Assembly: GCA_949775045.1 (NCBI GenBank)
Contig: OX459104.1
Location: 15,488,476-15,552,475, forward strand
Length of the DNA stretch: 64,000 nucleotides
Source: Metridium senile
Lineage: Eukaryota; Cnidaria; Anthozoa; Actiniaria; Metridiidae
Direction: 5' to 3'
In this document: one piece after another, positions 1 through 12,600 of the stretch
How the letters are laid out: every line of letters starts with the position of its first letter
How positions within the stretch are numbered: the first letter of the stretch is position 1
Program-made: the position numbers and the translations under genes
The notes under the pieces: model-generated
Seen by the model: only the letters and a program-made list of their open reading frames with translations
Told to the model about the DNA's origin: nothing
Database searches by the model: none

Positions 1-2017
1 AATCAGAAACCATTTGTTAAGGTAGTTTTTTTATATAATAACATCGTTTTGTACGATGTATATAATTCACACTTGCACGATATCCTTTTTTCTCACGTTT
101 TGTAGTTCTCTTTAATTTGGATGTGAATTAAAAAAAAATGATTTTTATAATGACCTTTTGATAACTTACTTTTTGTAAATTTGCATGCATGTTTTTTTTA
201 TCTTGGCTTGCCTACGTTGTATAGTTTGTCTTACTAGTTTTTATCCTAACTTTTATATATCTCACGTTTTTGAAAAAAAAAAAACACGATTTTTTCCATG
301 TCAGGTTTTTGAAAAAAAATTGTTTTTGTTTTATTGGTCTATTTATGGCCTTCGTTTTATAGCCATTTTTGCAGGTGATTATAAGGAAGGCGTTTTTATT
401 TTAATGATTTATTTTTCTTTGCCTTTTTATCACCTACGATTTGTAAAGGCCTTTTGTATGAGAACTTGAATAAGCCGTTATAAGAGTGGCTTTATAATAA
501 ATATCTTATAACCCACGCTGTGTAGAACTTGAAAAAAACATTATTGTTATAAAAAATATTATATTTCTTTACTTTAGATATTTGGCAATTGAAACCAGAA
601 TAATGTTCAAATATTTATGGTTCGTATTTAACTGCTTTAATTTACACTTCAAAAGTCACATTTTATTTATTTTTCATTATTATTAATAGTTTTTACAAAG
701 TTTTAAATAATTACACTATAAAATGAAAGAAAAACTACACTAATTACATGCATTTATTACGAGAATTACACAGGTTTAGTCTCCTTATTATACATATTGA
801 ATGTCCATTATTTTTTAATTATGTATTTTTTTACATACGAGTTGTTTAGGATTGAGAATTATAAGATATATATTTTTTCAAAATTACATCTCATATTGTT
901 TATTTGTACTGCAATCTATACCTGCAGACACCGTAGTGTTACATAATTCAGCCTAAAATTGCCCCAAAAACGCCTTAAATACAATAGCATAAAACACATT
1001 ACTTGGTAGCAATATATAAGCATATGTCGTAGTAAAAATAAGGCCAATTATCTAATACTCAAAATACTTCAATGAATATTCTTATTTACCATATATATTA
1101 TTATATTATTCCACCAAGTCGATTAAATATATTGGCCTATGTCGTCGCTCTGATTTCCCCATGTTTTTTTCTAAATTTTGCCTTAAGACTCCATAAGTTG
1201 CACTCAAGTCTCATTGAATAACGGTGATTTTCATAACGACCCCAGACAGGATCAACCTTTTTTGAAATAATTCGGCAATACCAATTGCACAAAATTGGCT
1301 CTTTGCAATAGCATATTAATAACACGTCTTTATAAAATACTGGCTCTCGATTGGCTGATTTATTGTGAATTTTATCTTAATCTGTGCAATTAATCTTTAG
1401 CTAGTGCAATTAATATATTGTATACATCCAGCAACCTTATATCTTTTGCTCTTTAACTTATTTGAAATGCAAACTGAACTGGAGCTCTATCTTAAATATC
1501 AATATTTTGTTGAAATGTATTCTGTTTTATTCAAACTGAGGTCACAAAGGAGTGTAATTATAATATATTGTATTGTTTTATCGAGATAATCACATATATT
1601 TTAAATATTTAAGAATTCCTGTGTAAATATTTTCATAACAAATATGGCTGATTAAAATAAACATTTTCTGTAGACTTTAAACATAAAAATTAGCATATGT
1701 AGCTATACACTTTTATTAATTTCCTTGAGCGAATTCAACTGCCACTGAAAATCATTGTTAGAAGTGGTTTCTAGCAAATTTATAAATGTTTTTCTTCATC
1801 ACGCATCATTGTGAACGTTATTTTGATTCACATTATTACAAGCCAAGAGCACTACTCAATGAATTAAGAAGATAGCTGCACACATAGTTCGTTAGCAGGC
1901 TATTTTACAAATATGCTCATTTGCATGTCAAAAGTGGGATATACGAAACTGTTCTATTATATATACGACAATCTTGTTTTTTAGGAAAAATATTGATATG
2001 AATCTAAGTATAGGGAT

Positions 2018-2110
2018 GGTATATGTGGAAACTAGCGAGTAAACACCGTAAAAAATGAAAATTAACTTTATTGACGTTTCGATTTTAAGCCCTTCAAGTA
2101 GGTGTATTAT
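2018..2110 (+). repeat. Degenerate Penelope-type terminal module
   Basis: It contains the strings AACTAGCGAGTAAAC, ACACCGTAAAAAATG and TTTATTGACGTTTCGA, which are shared with the better preserved copies at 41934, 43430, 49575 and 51230. The part after the GTTTCGA box is decayed. Confidence 0.55.
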
Positions 2111-2146
2111 CAAAGGAAATGCCACCTTTAGTTAGTTCTCAAAGGA

Positions 2147-2252
2147 TTAATGAAAACCACCGCTTATATTTGATGAACGTTTGTTAATACAACTCGTGTT
2201 ATAAGTGGTATTAAGTAATTTTGATCAAATATAGATGATTTTCATTCATTCT
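2147..2252. repeat. Imperfect inverted repeat (MITE remnant)
   Basis: The left arm AATGAAAACC...ATATTTGATGA is mirrored by ATCAAATATA...GATTTTCATT. The arms are about 30 bp with small gaps. No coding potential is visible. Confidence 0.45.
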
Positions 2253-2533
2253 TTTAGAGTTGATCTCAGTCAGTGGTATTCGCTATACTTATTACTCATA
2301 GCTAGAAAGGTTTTCCAAGATTGACTAGCAACATAATTAATATGAATGCATTTATAGTTTGAACAGTCAAATATAATGACCTTTTTTCATTAATTCATAT
2401 TATAACCACTACTTCAAGAGGTTTTCAATAACTAAATATATATTCGATAAGTCGTGTTTTGCTGCACGTCTAAATCACTGACTTGATGGGTATTTGTTTT
2501 CATTTTAAACATAAAATGTTTCTTCAAAGTGAA

Positions 2534-2651
2534 ATGAAACCCAGAAGCGGATCCTTACAGACTTGTTCGGTTTTTGGAATTATCGTATGTCTATCTACGC
2601 AAATATTGGCGAAGACTAAACAGCCAGGCCATACAGCAACCATCAGTCAAG
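2534..2651 (+). CDS. RTK-A exon 1, signal peptide
   Basis: 39 codons ending in phase 1 before GTACAT. There is a basic start (MKPRSGS), then a hydrophobic core ([14 protein letters not shown]), then a polar linker. It matches the first exons of RTK-B and RTK-C in length, including the shared QILA site where cleavage is expected. Confidence 0.82.
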
Positions 2652-5600
2652 GTACATCGTTATTTTGTTGTTATGTATTATAGCTAGATCATAATTATCC
2701 AATAGGCCATTTGCATCATTGCGTCATATATTACAGTACTAGGATGCTTTGCCGGCTTTCTTGTAGAATAATTAGTGGTGCGATTCTTCAAGAAGGAAAG
2801 AGGATGTGTGCATTCCTTGCCTTACCATAGGGTGTACTAAATAAAAAAAAATATCACATGCTATCAAGGCTTCGACTGTGCAATGAAGAACTTGCCTTAC
2901 CGCAGGCTGCACTAAATCCAAAAGAAAATATCACATGCTTTTAAGGCTTTGACTGCGCAATAAAAATTAAAGAACTTGCCTTACCGCAGGCTGTAGTAAA
3001 TACAAAATAATATATCACATGCTATCGAGGCTTTGGCTGCGCAATAAAGAACTTGCCTTACAACAGGCTATACTAAATACATACCACTTATTAGATATTT
3101 TCTTGGGTATTACGGGCTGATATTTTACGAGTTGCGTACGTATTTTGCCGAGCCTCCGGGCGAGGCAAAATACAAGCAATGAGTAAAATGTCAGCCCGTA
3201 ATACCCAAGAAAATATCTAATAAGGGATTTATTATACAACTTACTGTTAATTGTAATTTCTAAAGCATTTTTTAATCGAAAATTATAACCTTTCGGAGTT
3301 ATTCAGCGCGCGGAGAGAGAATCAAAACAAAGCCCTGGAAAAGCCAGTAAAATGCAAGTAATTTCTCGCTCTCTTTTTGATTGACATAATGTCAAAAACC
3401 TCATTGGCTATCGATGTAGATGACGCCATCATGTAACGCAACGCACGAAAGGAAAGTTTGTCATTTGCACGAGGGGCGAAGGTTTCTCATTGAAAAAAGT
3501 CCGATAAAAGCATGTTAATGGACAATTCATGAATGGAAATTGATTTAATGTAAGTAAAAAATTGTAATAAATTCCACTGCTTTTTCTTAGGTTGGTTATC
3601 GTTTTCATTCTATGCACTTTTTTATCTTTTTCTCAAATGTTCAACTGTCACTTCAGTCAATAGTTTTTCAAACAAAAGAGTGTTCAGAAATGTTTTTGAT
3701 GGAAAATACCATTGATTTCCCAATTGATAGTGTGAATAGCCTTATATTTATCCCTTTTATTTTAAAGTTATTAAGCCTATTTTGCTTTTGATAACGCCTT
3801 GAAAAAGGCTGTGGCTGAAAAGTCGTTTTACGGCCGCTTTTTACCTTCTTTCATTTTCACAAGATAGTTAGAATTCCGGATAGAAAAGGCTTACTGTGAT
3901 TTTTCATAAAAATAGACGTCATTCTTATTTTCTGGCTGAATTTTAGAAGACAAAAACGGATATTTTTTTGGTTAAAGTGTAGGTAAAGTCACGCAGACGT
4001 CAACTCGTCAAACCAGTTTTTTTTGGAGGGCAAAATACGGGTTATTCGGCCCTCGAGCTCGGTGTAATAGCGTCTCATATTTGCCCGCAAACGGTACCTT
4101 ATATGGTAAATTTACGTCACAGTTGTATAATAAAAAATAATATATCACATGCTATCGAGGCTTTGGCTGCGCAATAAAGAACTTGCCTTACAACAGGCTG
4201 TAATAAATACAAAAGAAAATATCACATGCTATCAAGGCTTAGGCTGTGCAATGAATAACTTGCCTTTCCATAGGCTGTACTAAATACAAAATAGTTTACC
4301 ACAATTAAATTCGCAATAAACTCGACACTAGATTTAGATATTTTTCAGGGATCATGTATTTCTTGCCTTACTGCTGATCGTCTATGCTTAAATGTATAAA
4401 AAGGCACATGTGTCTATAAACTGTGATATAAACATGCTGAGAGCTGTAGAGCAAGAAAGTAGTCGTATATAATATGCCTTTGTTTTCTTTCAGCCTGTAC
4501 TGAACTAATAAAAACTATGACATATTATAATAACTCGACAATCAAAGTCTTTCATGAAGACAAATATCCAAACAACCAGGAATGTACATGGCAAATCGCC
4601 GCGCCTATGAACCAGTTGATCAGTTTTGGGTTTACGGACTTTGATTTGGCTCAAGGAGACTATGTACTGGTACGAGATGGTGTGAATGAAAGTGCTGTAG
4701 TATTGAAGAACTTTTCAGATAGTAAACCAGACAGACGGATGTCCTCAAGCAGTTCGTTCCTATGGATCAAGTTTAAGTCGGCCAAAAACTTTAAAGGCAG
4801 AGGGTTTATAATGGATTTCATGTATTATAACAGATCATTAGTTGGTGAGTGTTATACATTTTTTTTATAAACTGATAGTCACCTATTGCGTTTCACGTGA
4901 GTATAGAAATATAGTTTTTCATCAAAAAATGCTTGTTATTTTCATTTTTTAGGATGAATTTTCAATTATACTAAAACAAATATTAATCTCCTCAGGCCTG
5001 ATTATCGATGGATAATAAATTGGACTTTGTCTTTTTTTATTTTTCGATATTCACGTCACCTCGTCTTAATTTGGCGAATAATTGTTAATTTAGTGTAAAT
5101 AGGCAAGCTCACTGTTGTTCATCCAAGTAGAACATAGATTACAAGCATGTTTTTTGCCCTCTAACAACTGCAATATCATTTATCAAAATCATGTTTCACA
5201 AGTTAAAAGTACTTGGACATGTCCTGACCCCAAACTTTTCAAGTATTTGTATTTGCTCGCCGCTGCCAAGTGCAGGGGCGGATCTACGGAATGTCCAAAG
5301 TGGCACCGGACACCTCCCCTAGCGCTGCAATTGCCCCTATTGTATTTAGGACCTTTAGGGACCGGATATCCCCTAACAGTTTAAGAGCTCTTCATTTGGG
5401 ATACTCCCTGGCAAATTTCTGGATCCGCCACTGTAGTGCTCATGCGTCCAACTAGATCCAAACTTCTCACTAGTTTCTGCAGGAGAGGACAATTACATGT
5501 CTTATATTCGCAGAGAATCGCTCTTAATTTTTACTATTTTCGTGTTATTTTTTAGGTTGTGCATCTCCTTTGGCACCAGAAATTCCTACATCAGATAGTA

Positions 5601-6551
5601 TTCGTGTCCCTCTTGTTTCCATATCTGATTATTACTATAACAACATGAAATGCGCATGGCAAATTGTCGCACCAGAAAATAAATACATCCAGTTTGCTTT
5701 CGAATATATACGTTTGGGTCCAGGAGACTATGTAGAGATACGGGATGGAATGAATGAAAGTTCAGTGCTGCTTGGAAACGCTACGAGAGCCAGTACTTGG
5801 GTAGTTCTAAATTGGTTTTCATCAGGGAGATATTTGTGGGTTAAGTTTACATCTGATGAAGAGGGTGTAGGTAGAGGATTCTATGGTTATTGGAGTTTTT
5901 TGGACAAACGTATGTAGCTCGGTATAATACATATTTTTATCACAACTGTTTACCTTCTCTCGCGATGATATATTGGACGGCATGCATCCGCGGTTAATAG
6001 AAAGTTTTACCAACAAGTGACGTCAATTAGCGTGCATGTGATATCAAAACACCGAAAAAAGCTGCGCGTTCATTGCGACTCGACATGTTGATTTTTGATG
6101 ACGTAGGAAAACCAGAGAACCGGTGTAGCACCTTACTTGCTTGGGAAAGAACAACTCATCAAACAATCTTTACATAATCTATAACCGATCACATCGTGAG
6201 AGGGAAGTGGTAAACCACTGGTCAACACTTGCTCTGTGTTAAGTTTCTAACTTTAATTAAGGGGGATGTGACAGATGGGTGGGAGGTTTCGAGGAAAGGA
6301 GAGGAGGAGGCGAGATGGAGGGGAGATTGAGGGGAGGTTCCGAGGGGAGGGGAGGAGGAGGGGAGGAGGAGGAGGGAAGAATTGGTTCAGGGGGCGTGTA
6401 ATAAACGTCACAACACGGTCACCAATAAAGGAATAACAAACAACACACAACAAACTAATCTACTCTAACTCAGCTTACATAGCAATCATTATTGTTAGCT
6501 ATTTACATTTAAGATTTTATGCATGCCAGTCAGCCAACCACCTATCACTAC

Positions 6552-6605
<54 letters not shown>

Positions 6606-9600
6606 TTCTTTGTTTTCTTGTTGTTTTTTTTTCCAAAATTGTAGTCGTCTGTTGGTCTCACTGAATAATACTATTTTGTCTTCTTTACAGTTTGTTTACC
6701 ATCGTCGCCTAAATTAATAACCAGCGATACATTATCAATTAAGAGTCCCTTTTCACCAGCGCTTTATCCCAACAACCAGGAATGCACATGGGTCATCAAA
6801 GCACCGGTACATCAACTTATTAGGTTCACATTTACTAAAATCACTTTGGCTCAAGGAGACTTTGTCGAGGTTCGCGACGGAAGGAACGAAAGTGCTATGG
6901 TGTTGCAAAAGGTCTACACTAAGACAACAGTAAACGCTAGCATATGGAGGATATCTAGTGGACGTTACCTTCGGGTGACATTTACATCTGACGAAGAGTT
7001 TACTGGCCTGGGTTTTAAGTTAAAGTTTGTGTTTGAGAAACGGATATCGATTACAGGTAAGTATTTACTGAAGTATGTATAAATAAGCGTCTCTCCAGCT
7101 GTTTAAGGTCTTGATTTGGAATTGATCAATTAAGCTACTGACAATTTAACTCGTACTCTGTCCATTTGTACAATGATAATTTGTTGTTGACGCTCGTTCT
7201 TGTTTCAGCCAGAACGCAATATAGCTTAATTATTAGTGTTTTAATCATGATATTCGTGATATTCATCTGTAAATTCCTTTGTATTTAACTAAAACAATAT
7301 AAATTATATTACATTGGGACCCCGATTTGCGGACACCCGCTTAATTAATACAGCCACCCTGTTATTGCGTCCTGTTTTTTTAGGTCCCGACGAAATGCAT
7401 GTCCATACATTTTCTATAAAATTAACCCACTTAAGGAGGCTCAAAATGGTTTCTGTATATATCTATATACCTACTTTATATTGCATGTTATGCAGCATTA
7501 TTGTGAAGCTACACAGTTAACCGATATATCAATTTAAAGCTTATGGATCTAGGATAAAAATGTATTTTAAATTTTTGCGTTTGACGTTGTCATTACAACA
7601 GCAGGCCGCTGTAAAAAGGACCTGAAATTCCTTTAGTAAAGCTGATATCTCCAAATCCTTTAGTTGAAATTTTTTTTTAAACTTGTACATGTCTAGTTCC
7701 CTACCTGTTCTTACAACTGAGGAAAAATAAAAAAAAGTCTATAATACGAAACCTTTAAAATATTTAAAAAATAATTTTTTTCTAAATATAAATGGTTTTC
7801 CATAGCCTGCTGGCAGACTCTTTTTTTATTGCACTCAAAAATTTGCCAAAAAAGTAGAGTCTGCTGAACTGAGCCGCTAATCAGTTTCCAATATGCATAA
7901 GCTAGTCTAGTTGGCCAATCAGAGCGAACCTTCTGTATACGCGAAGGTAGATTCTGATTGGTTGCTGCTGTCACAGTCAAAATTCAAAATGGCGATATCA
8001 TTCGACGAAAGCTGCTTTGTAGCGCTGTGTAGCTCTTTTTGATGTTATTAGAATCGTTCGAGTGAACTGAGAATTTCAACTCTAAGCATTACGGAAAATA
8101 ACACAAGGTGCCAGCGGGTTATGGTAAATCCTAGTAGAGAATCAGGGATAGTCGATAATGTTGTTTGACTTCCGGCTGTGTCAGCGATCTAAACTGTTTT
8201 CATGGTTTCATGTTTACCCGTAATACCGCTCCTGGATTGAAGATATTTCATGTTCAAATTTAAAAATGGCAGATAAATAAAAGTTAAATAGTTATAGCGA
8301 ATGCTTTAAGTGTGGTTACTTTTCATTTTAAGGCCATTCCAGTGTAGCTTTTGATTTTGATACCGCAGGCAATTTCGAAGATCTCAGACTCCAACGGCAC
8401 TTTGTCTCAACAAAATATAACTCCTTTCCTCGAAACGTTTGAATGTGGAATCTCCGTAGAGTACAGCCTAAAAATAGTGCTAGCTGTTCTGCGATCTTTA
8501 GCTTCTCAACGCAACAATATATCAATTGACAAAGATTCGAAATCGATTTCGAAGTCGGTAAATTGCCTTTTCCATCTGATCCAGACACAAATATTCGAAG
8601 ACGGCCAACTTTTTACAGTGGGGGACGGGCTGCGTTTGCAAAAGTTTCTAACGCAGCTTCTGATTGGATAGTTGAATGTATCACGTGCATATTGGAAACT
8701 GATTAGCGGCTCAGTTCAGCAGACTCTACTTTTTTGGCAAATTTTTGAGCGCAAAAAAAAAGAGTTTGCCAGCACGCCGGGCGCGCGCTACCCCTCAAAA
8801 GTTACACTCGAACGTCCTAGGACGCCATCTTGGACGTGTGCCTTTTTCTGGGAACTGGGTTCTAAATAACGAGCTAAAAAGTCGGGTTGACTTCGTCGGT
8901 TATTACGACGATTTTATTCAGTCGGTACAACATCGGATCGAGGCATGTTACCGAACGGATTAAGGCCTTGACAACGATACCAAACACAACAACAAAATGG
9001 CGGGTTTTGGTTAATTTATCACGGTTCTTTATCGTGCGAAAACGTGTAAATTACAATTTTCAGCAAACATGCTATCTTTAAGTCTTGATTTAAAATCCAG
9101 ACTAGTTTATCATTTGCTTGTTTTTTGGTTTTCAACGATTCTTTGATAAACAAATCGACATTTGTTGGTTTTTGTTTTTTGAGTGACAATCTTACAATGT
9201 AGTTATTTCTGTTAAAATCTCGCACGAAAAACATGCCTCGGTTCAATCTTGGAGCATATATGAAGAGAAAGAAAGATCTAAGACAGACGGTGATGATGAA
9301 AGGACGAGATATCGAACAGAGCCAAAGTGATATCATCGCCGCTGACGAAAAGTTAGAGAAGACAAGAAAGAAACTTGAAGCTAAAATTCACCAACAACGA
9401 AGACTTGATATGAAGGTAAGATAGTTTTTTCAAATGGTGATTTTCAACTTAATAACGGTCAAATCTGCCCTTTAAATCTGGAATGCATGTTTACATGTTT
9501 TGATTGAATCAGGGATTGAATCGAGCCTTGCAAAAACATGATATGAAACTTAAGCTTGAATTAGCTTTTAGATTTATTTAATAATCAATTAAATATTAAA

Positions 9601-12600
9601 AAAACTATAATTTTTTTAGTGTAAGAATAAAAAGACATTTGTAGTTTTCATAGTATTTAAAGAATGATTAGATCGATCGAGCAAAATTAGTGACGCGCGG
9701 TGAAAGCGCGCTTGATATGATTTTCAATCTTTTGAGTCATTACATTTATCCTAGTTTTTGACACACTTTGATATATGTTGGCTAATCATGTTTTATGTTT
9801 TAAATTACGTATAAAAAAAACTAGGGATTTGCAGTGTTGACGTTTTGTTTTAACTGATATATAGCTCTATACTGCTACCTCAGTAAACTCAATATAATAA
9901 ACACTAGACCATTAGGAAATCTCTCATTGTTATTCGTTTTTTAATACAGCGTAGTTATACATGCATCTTAATAGGGTGTTATTTTCGAATAATGAATAAA
10001 TGCAATTCTCATGATATAGAGATGGGTATGAATAAAATAGTAGTACTAGTATTGAGTGAACTGCTACAGATGAATAATAGATTGTAATTTGGAATTCTTC
10101 AGATTGACAAGGTAGTGAAAGAAGTCGAGGATTTGAGGAGTATTGGAAAAGAATTATGCCCGGAAGATAGAAGAAAGAATAGTTATTTACCAGAAAAGTC
10201 AGTTAGGTTAAGGAGAAAAAGACCAACAGCATTAAATGATAGTGGAGACATTCAGGGTAGCCAGTCTTTAGTGAAAAAGAGAAGGAAAGAAACATTTGAT
10301 GCTGCACTTGAAATTCATGGAGGTATATAGCATCATGATTTAATGATGGTATAAAAAACATTTAATTTGTAGAAAAATCAATATTCAACAATTCAACAGG
10401 ACCATTTAGATAAATCATTGCTTATATATAGGCCAATCAAATTACAGCTTTAAACTCTTGTGAGAGTGAGAACACTATAATTTGATTGATTTCTCAGTTT
10501 TGTATATGTCCAGTTTTACTGTTTTTGGTTTGGTCAGTTTTATCAAAGTAGTACTGGGTTAAATATCCACAATGTTATATCATATATATGTGTCTTAACT
10601 GTCCTTTTTTCACATACCTATACAGGTAGTAGTCAAGACACAACACCAGCTCAGATTGGGTTAATAGATGCCACACTAACAAAATGCAGCTCAAAGGAAT
10701 TATCAAATGTCATGGCAAAGTCAAAAAAAATTCAGAAATCAGTGGTAGAGAATTACAAGAAGGAAGTACGTGAAGCAGTATGAAAGATCTGATAATAATA
10801 AAATAAGGAGTGTAGCTGTTTATTACACCGGGGGTGTTATGGGCAAACGCAAATATCGTAAAGTATACAGGGAAAGTTCATTTACTGTTAATAGTGCAGG
10901 TGGTAGGCAGAATGTGCCCTTATGTATTGCTGGTTGTCCATTTCCTAAATTACTCTCATATGATAAACTTATGTGTTTCATTAAACAGATAGATATAGGT
11001 ACTATTTATAGTGTGTCTGAAACACTATGTGAAGGTTTGTCCAGTAATGATAAGGTACATGGATGTTATAGGAATTTAGAAGAAACACTTCTCACCCTTG
11101 GTCAATATTATTTGTCAAATCAATCTTTATATGATTTTAAATGGTTCAGCGAGCCAAACACTTTTTATATTTCTATAGGTGGAGACGGTGCACCATTTGG
11201 AAAGGACGACACTGCATGTTCTTGGCTTGTTGGGATACTTAATATAACACGTGGTGTATTGAGCAGTAATGAAAATTTTTTAATTTTTGGCGCTAATTGC
11301 CATGAGGATAGTGTTCCTGTAAAAAGATACATCCAAAAGCTTTTAGGAGAGATTCAAGTGATTGAAAAGAAGAACTACAAACTCAAAGATCAAAATGGTG
11401 TCACTATTGATGTAAAGTTTAGAGTTGGAGAATTGCCAAATGACATGAAAATGTTAGCATTTATTTGCGGAGAACTCTCTAATAGTGCCACCTATTTTTC
11501 TTCCTTTGCAGATGTGACTGGAGAAAATGGAACCAAACTTGATGGCACATTTGGTAAAGACAAAAAACACACCTGGCATCCCTGGGATTACCAAAATAGA
11601 ATTGAGGTTGCAAAAGAGGTTCAAAAGGAAAAGGTCAAACTGTCGAAGAAAAAAGTGAAAATGCAAACTATGCGCTCAAACATCACAAAATTTATCAGTT
11701 CAAAGAAAAGCAGACAGGAATTTGAACCATTATTAGGGTCCATAGTTGACAGGATTCATGTGGATCCACTTCATCTTAAAAATAACCTTTGTGCTCTTCT
11801 CCATCGTCATCTTCTGGAGCTAGTTGTATATATGTCTAACCTCTCAAATGCTTCTTCTTTTCAACAGCTACCATCTAACTCACCTTTTGTTTGTTATGTT
11901 AAAACATTACAGAGTAAGTGCCACCTGACAAGATTGGCAAGTAAAATAATTAGATGGTTCAATGACCTTCGACACAAAGAGAAAAAATTTGACTATCGAT
12001 TTACAGGTAAGGATTCTCGTGGATTTGTAAATAATTTTATGTATCTAATTTCTTGTGTTGAGAACATTTCTCATTTTTCTAGAGTTTGTAAACAAATGTT
12101 AGATCTCCATATAATTGGTTTTCTTTGTCTTACCTTGAGAGACTGCATTTCATTGTTCAGTAGAGTTGAGATTACACATGAAGAGGTAAATAAACTTGAA
12201 GAACTAACCAGAATTTATTTCAGAGTTTACACAATTTTCTTTAGTTTCCATCCTTCAGTGTGGACTCTTGGACTTATAGTCCCCGCTCATACAAAAGAAA
12301 TGAAGGTAAAGTACAATTTGGGATTGGGTCTCAACTCAATGGAGGGTAGAGAGTCGAAACACGTCTCAATTTCAAGGTACAGTGAAAACACTCACTTCAA
12401 CAACAGGTGGGAACAGATTTTCAGACATGAGTACATTTCCTTGTTGTGGTTACGTCATCGTGGTATAAACAAATCTACTCCAGTTATTTCCTCAGGTCTG
12501 AAATATATCCCTACCCGTGTCTCACAACCTGGATTCTGTTACTGTGGGTTTGATAAAGATCCTAATGACAACAAGTGCTATTACTGTTCTCATCAAATTA

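Larger units (their letters stand above)
1..2533. other. AT-rich intergenic sequence upstream of RTK-A
   Basis: No convincing coding exon is visible. The open frames are short, AT-driven and lack recognisable motifs. The stretch holds poly-T and poly-A tracts, an old copy of the Penelope-type terminal module near 2018-2110 and an imperfect inverted repeat near 2147-2252. The RTK-A promoter should lie in the last few hundred bases, but I see no TATA box I would defend. Confidence 0.6.

Noticed and set aside
3015..3239. Minus-strand frame of 74 aa
   Set aside because: Lies across a hairpin and a minisatellite unit; symmetric sequence produces the frame.
6253..6453. Pro-rich minus-strand frame
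   Set aside because: Reverse reading of a polypurine tract.
8328..8671. Overlapping frames on both strands in the foldback core (86 and 106 aa)
   Set aside because: No motif, no conserved start context and no splice partners; antisense overlap suggests chance.
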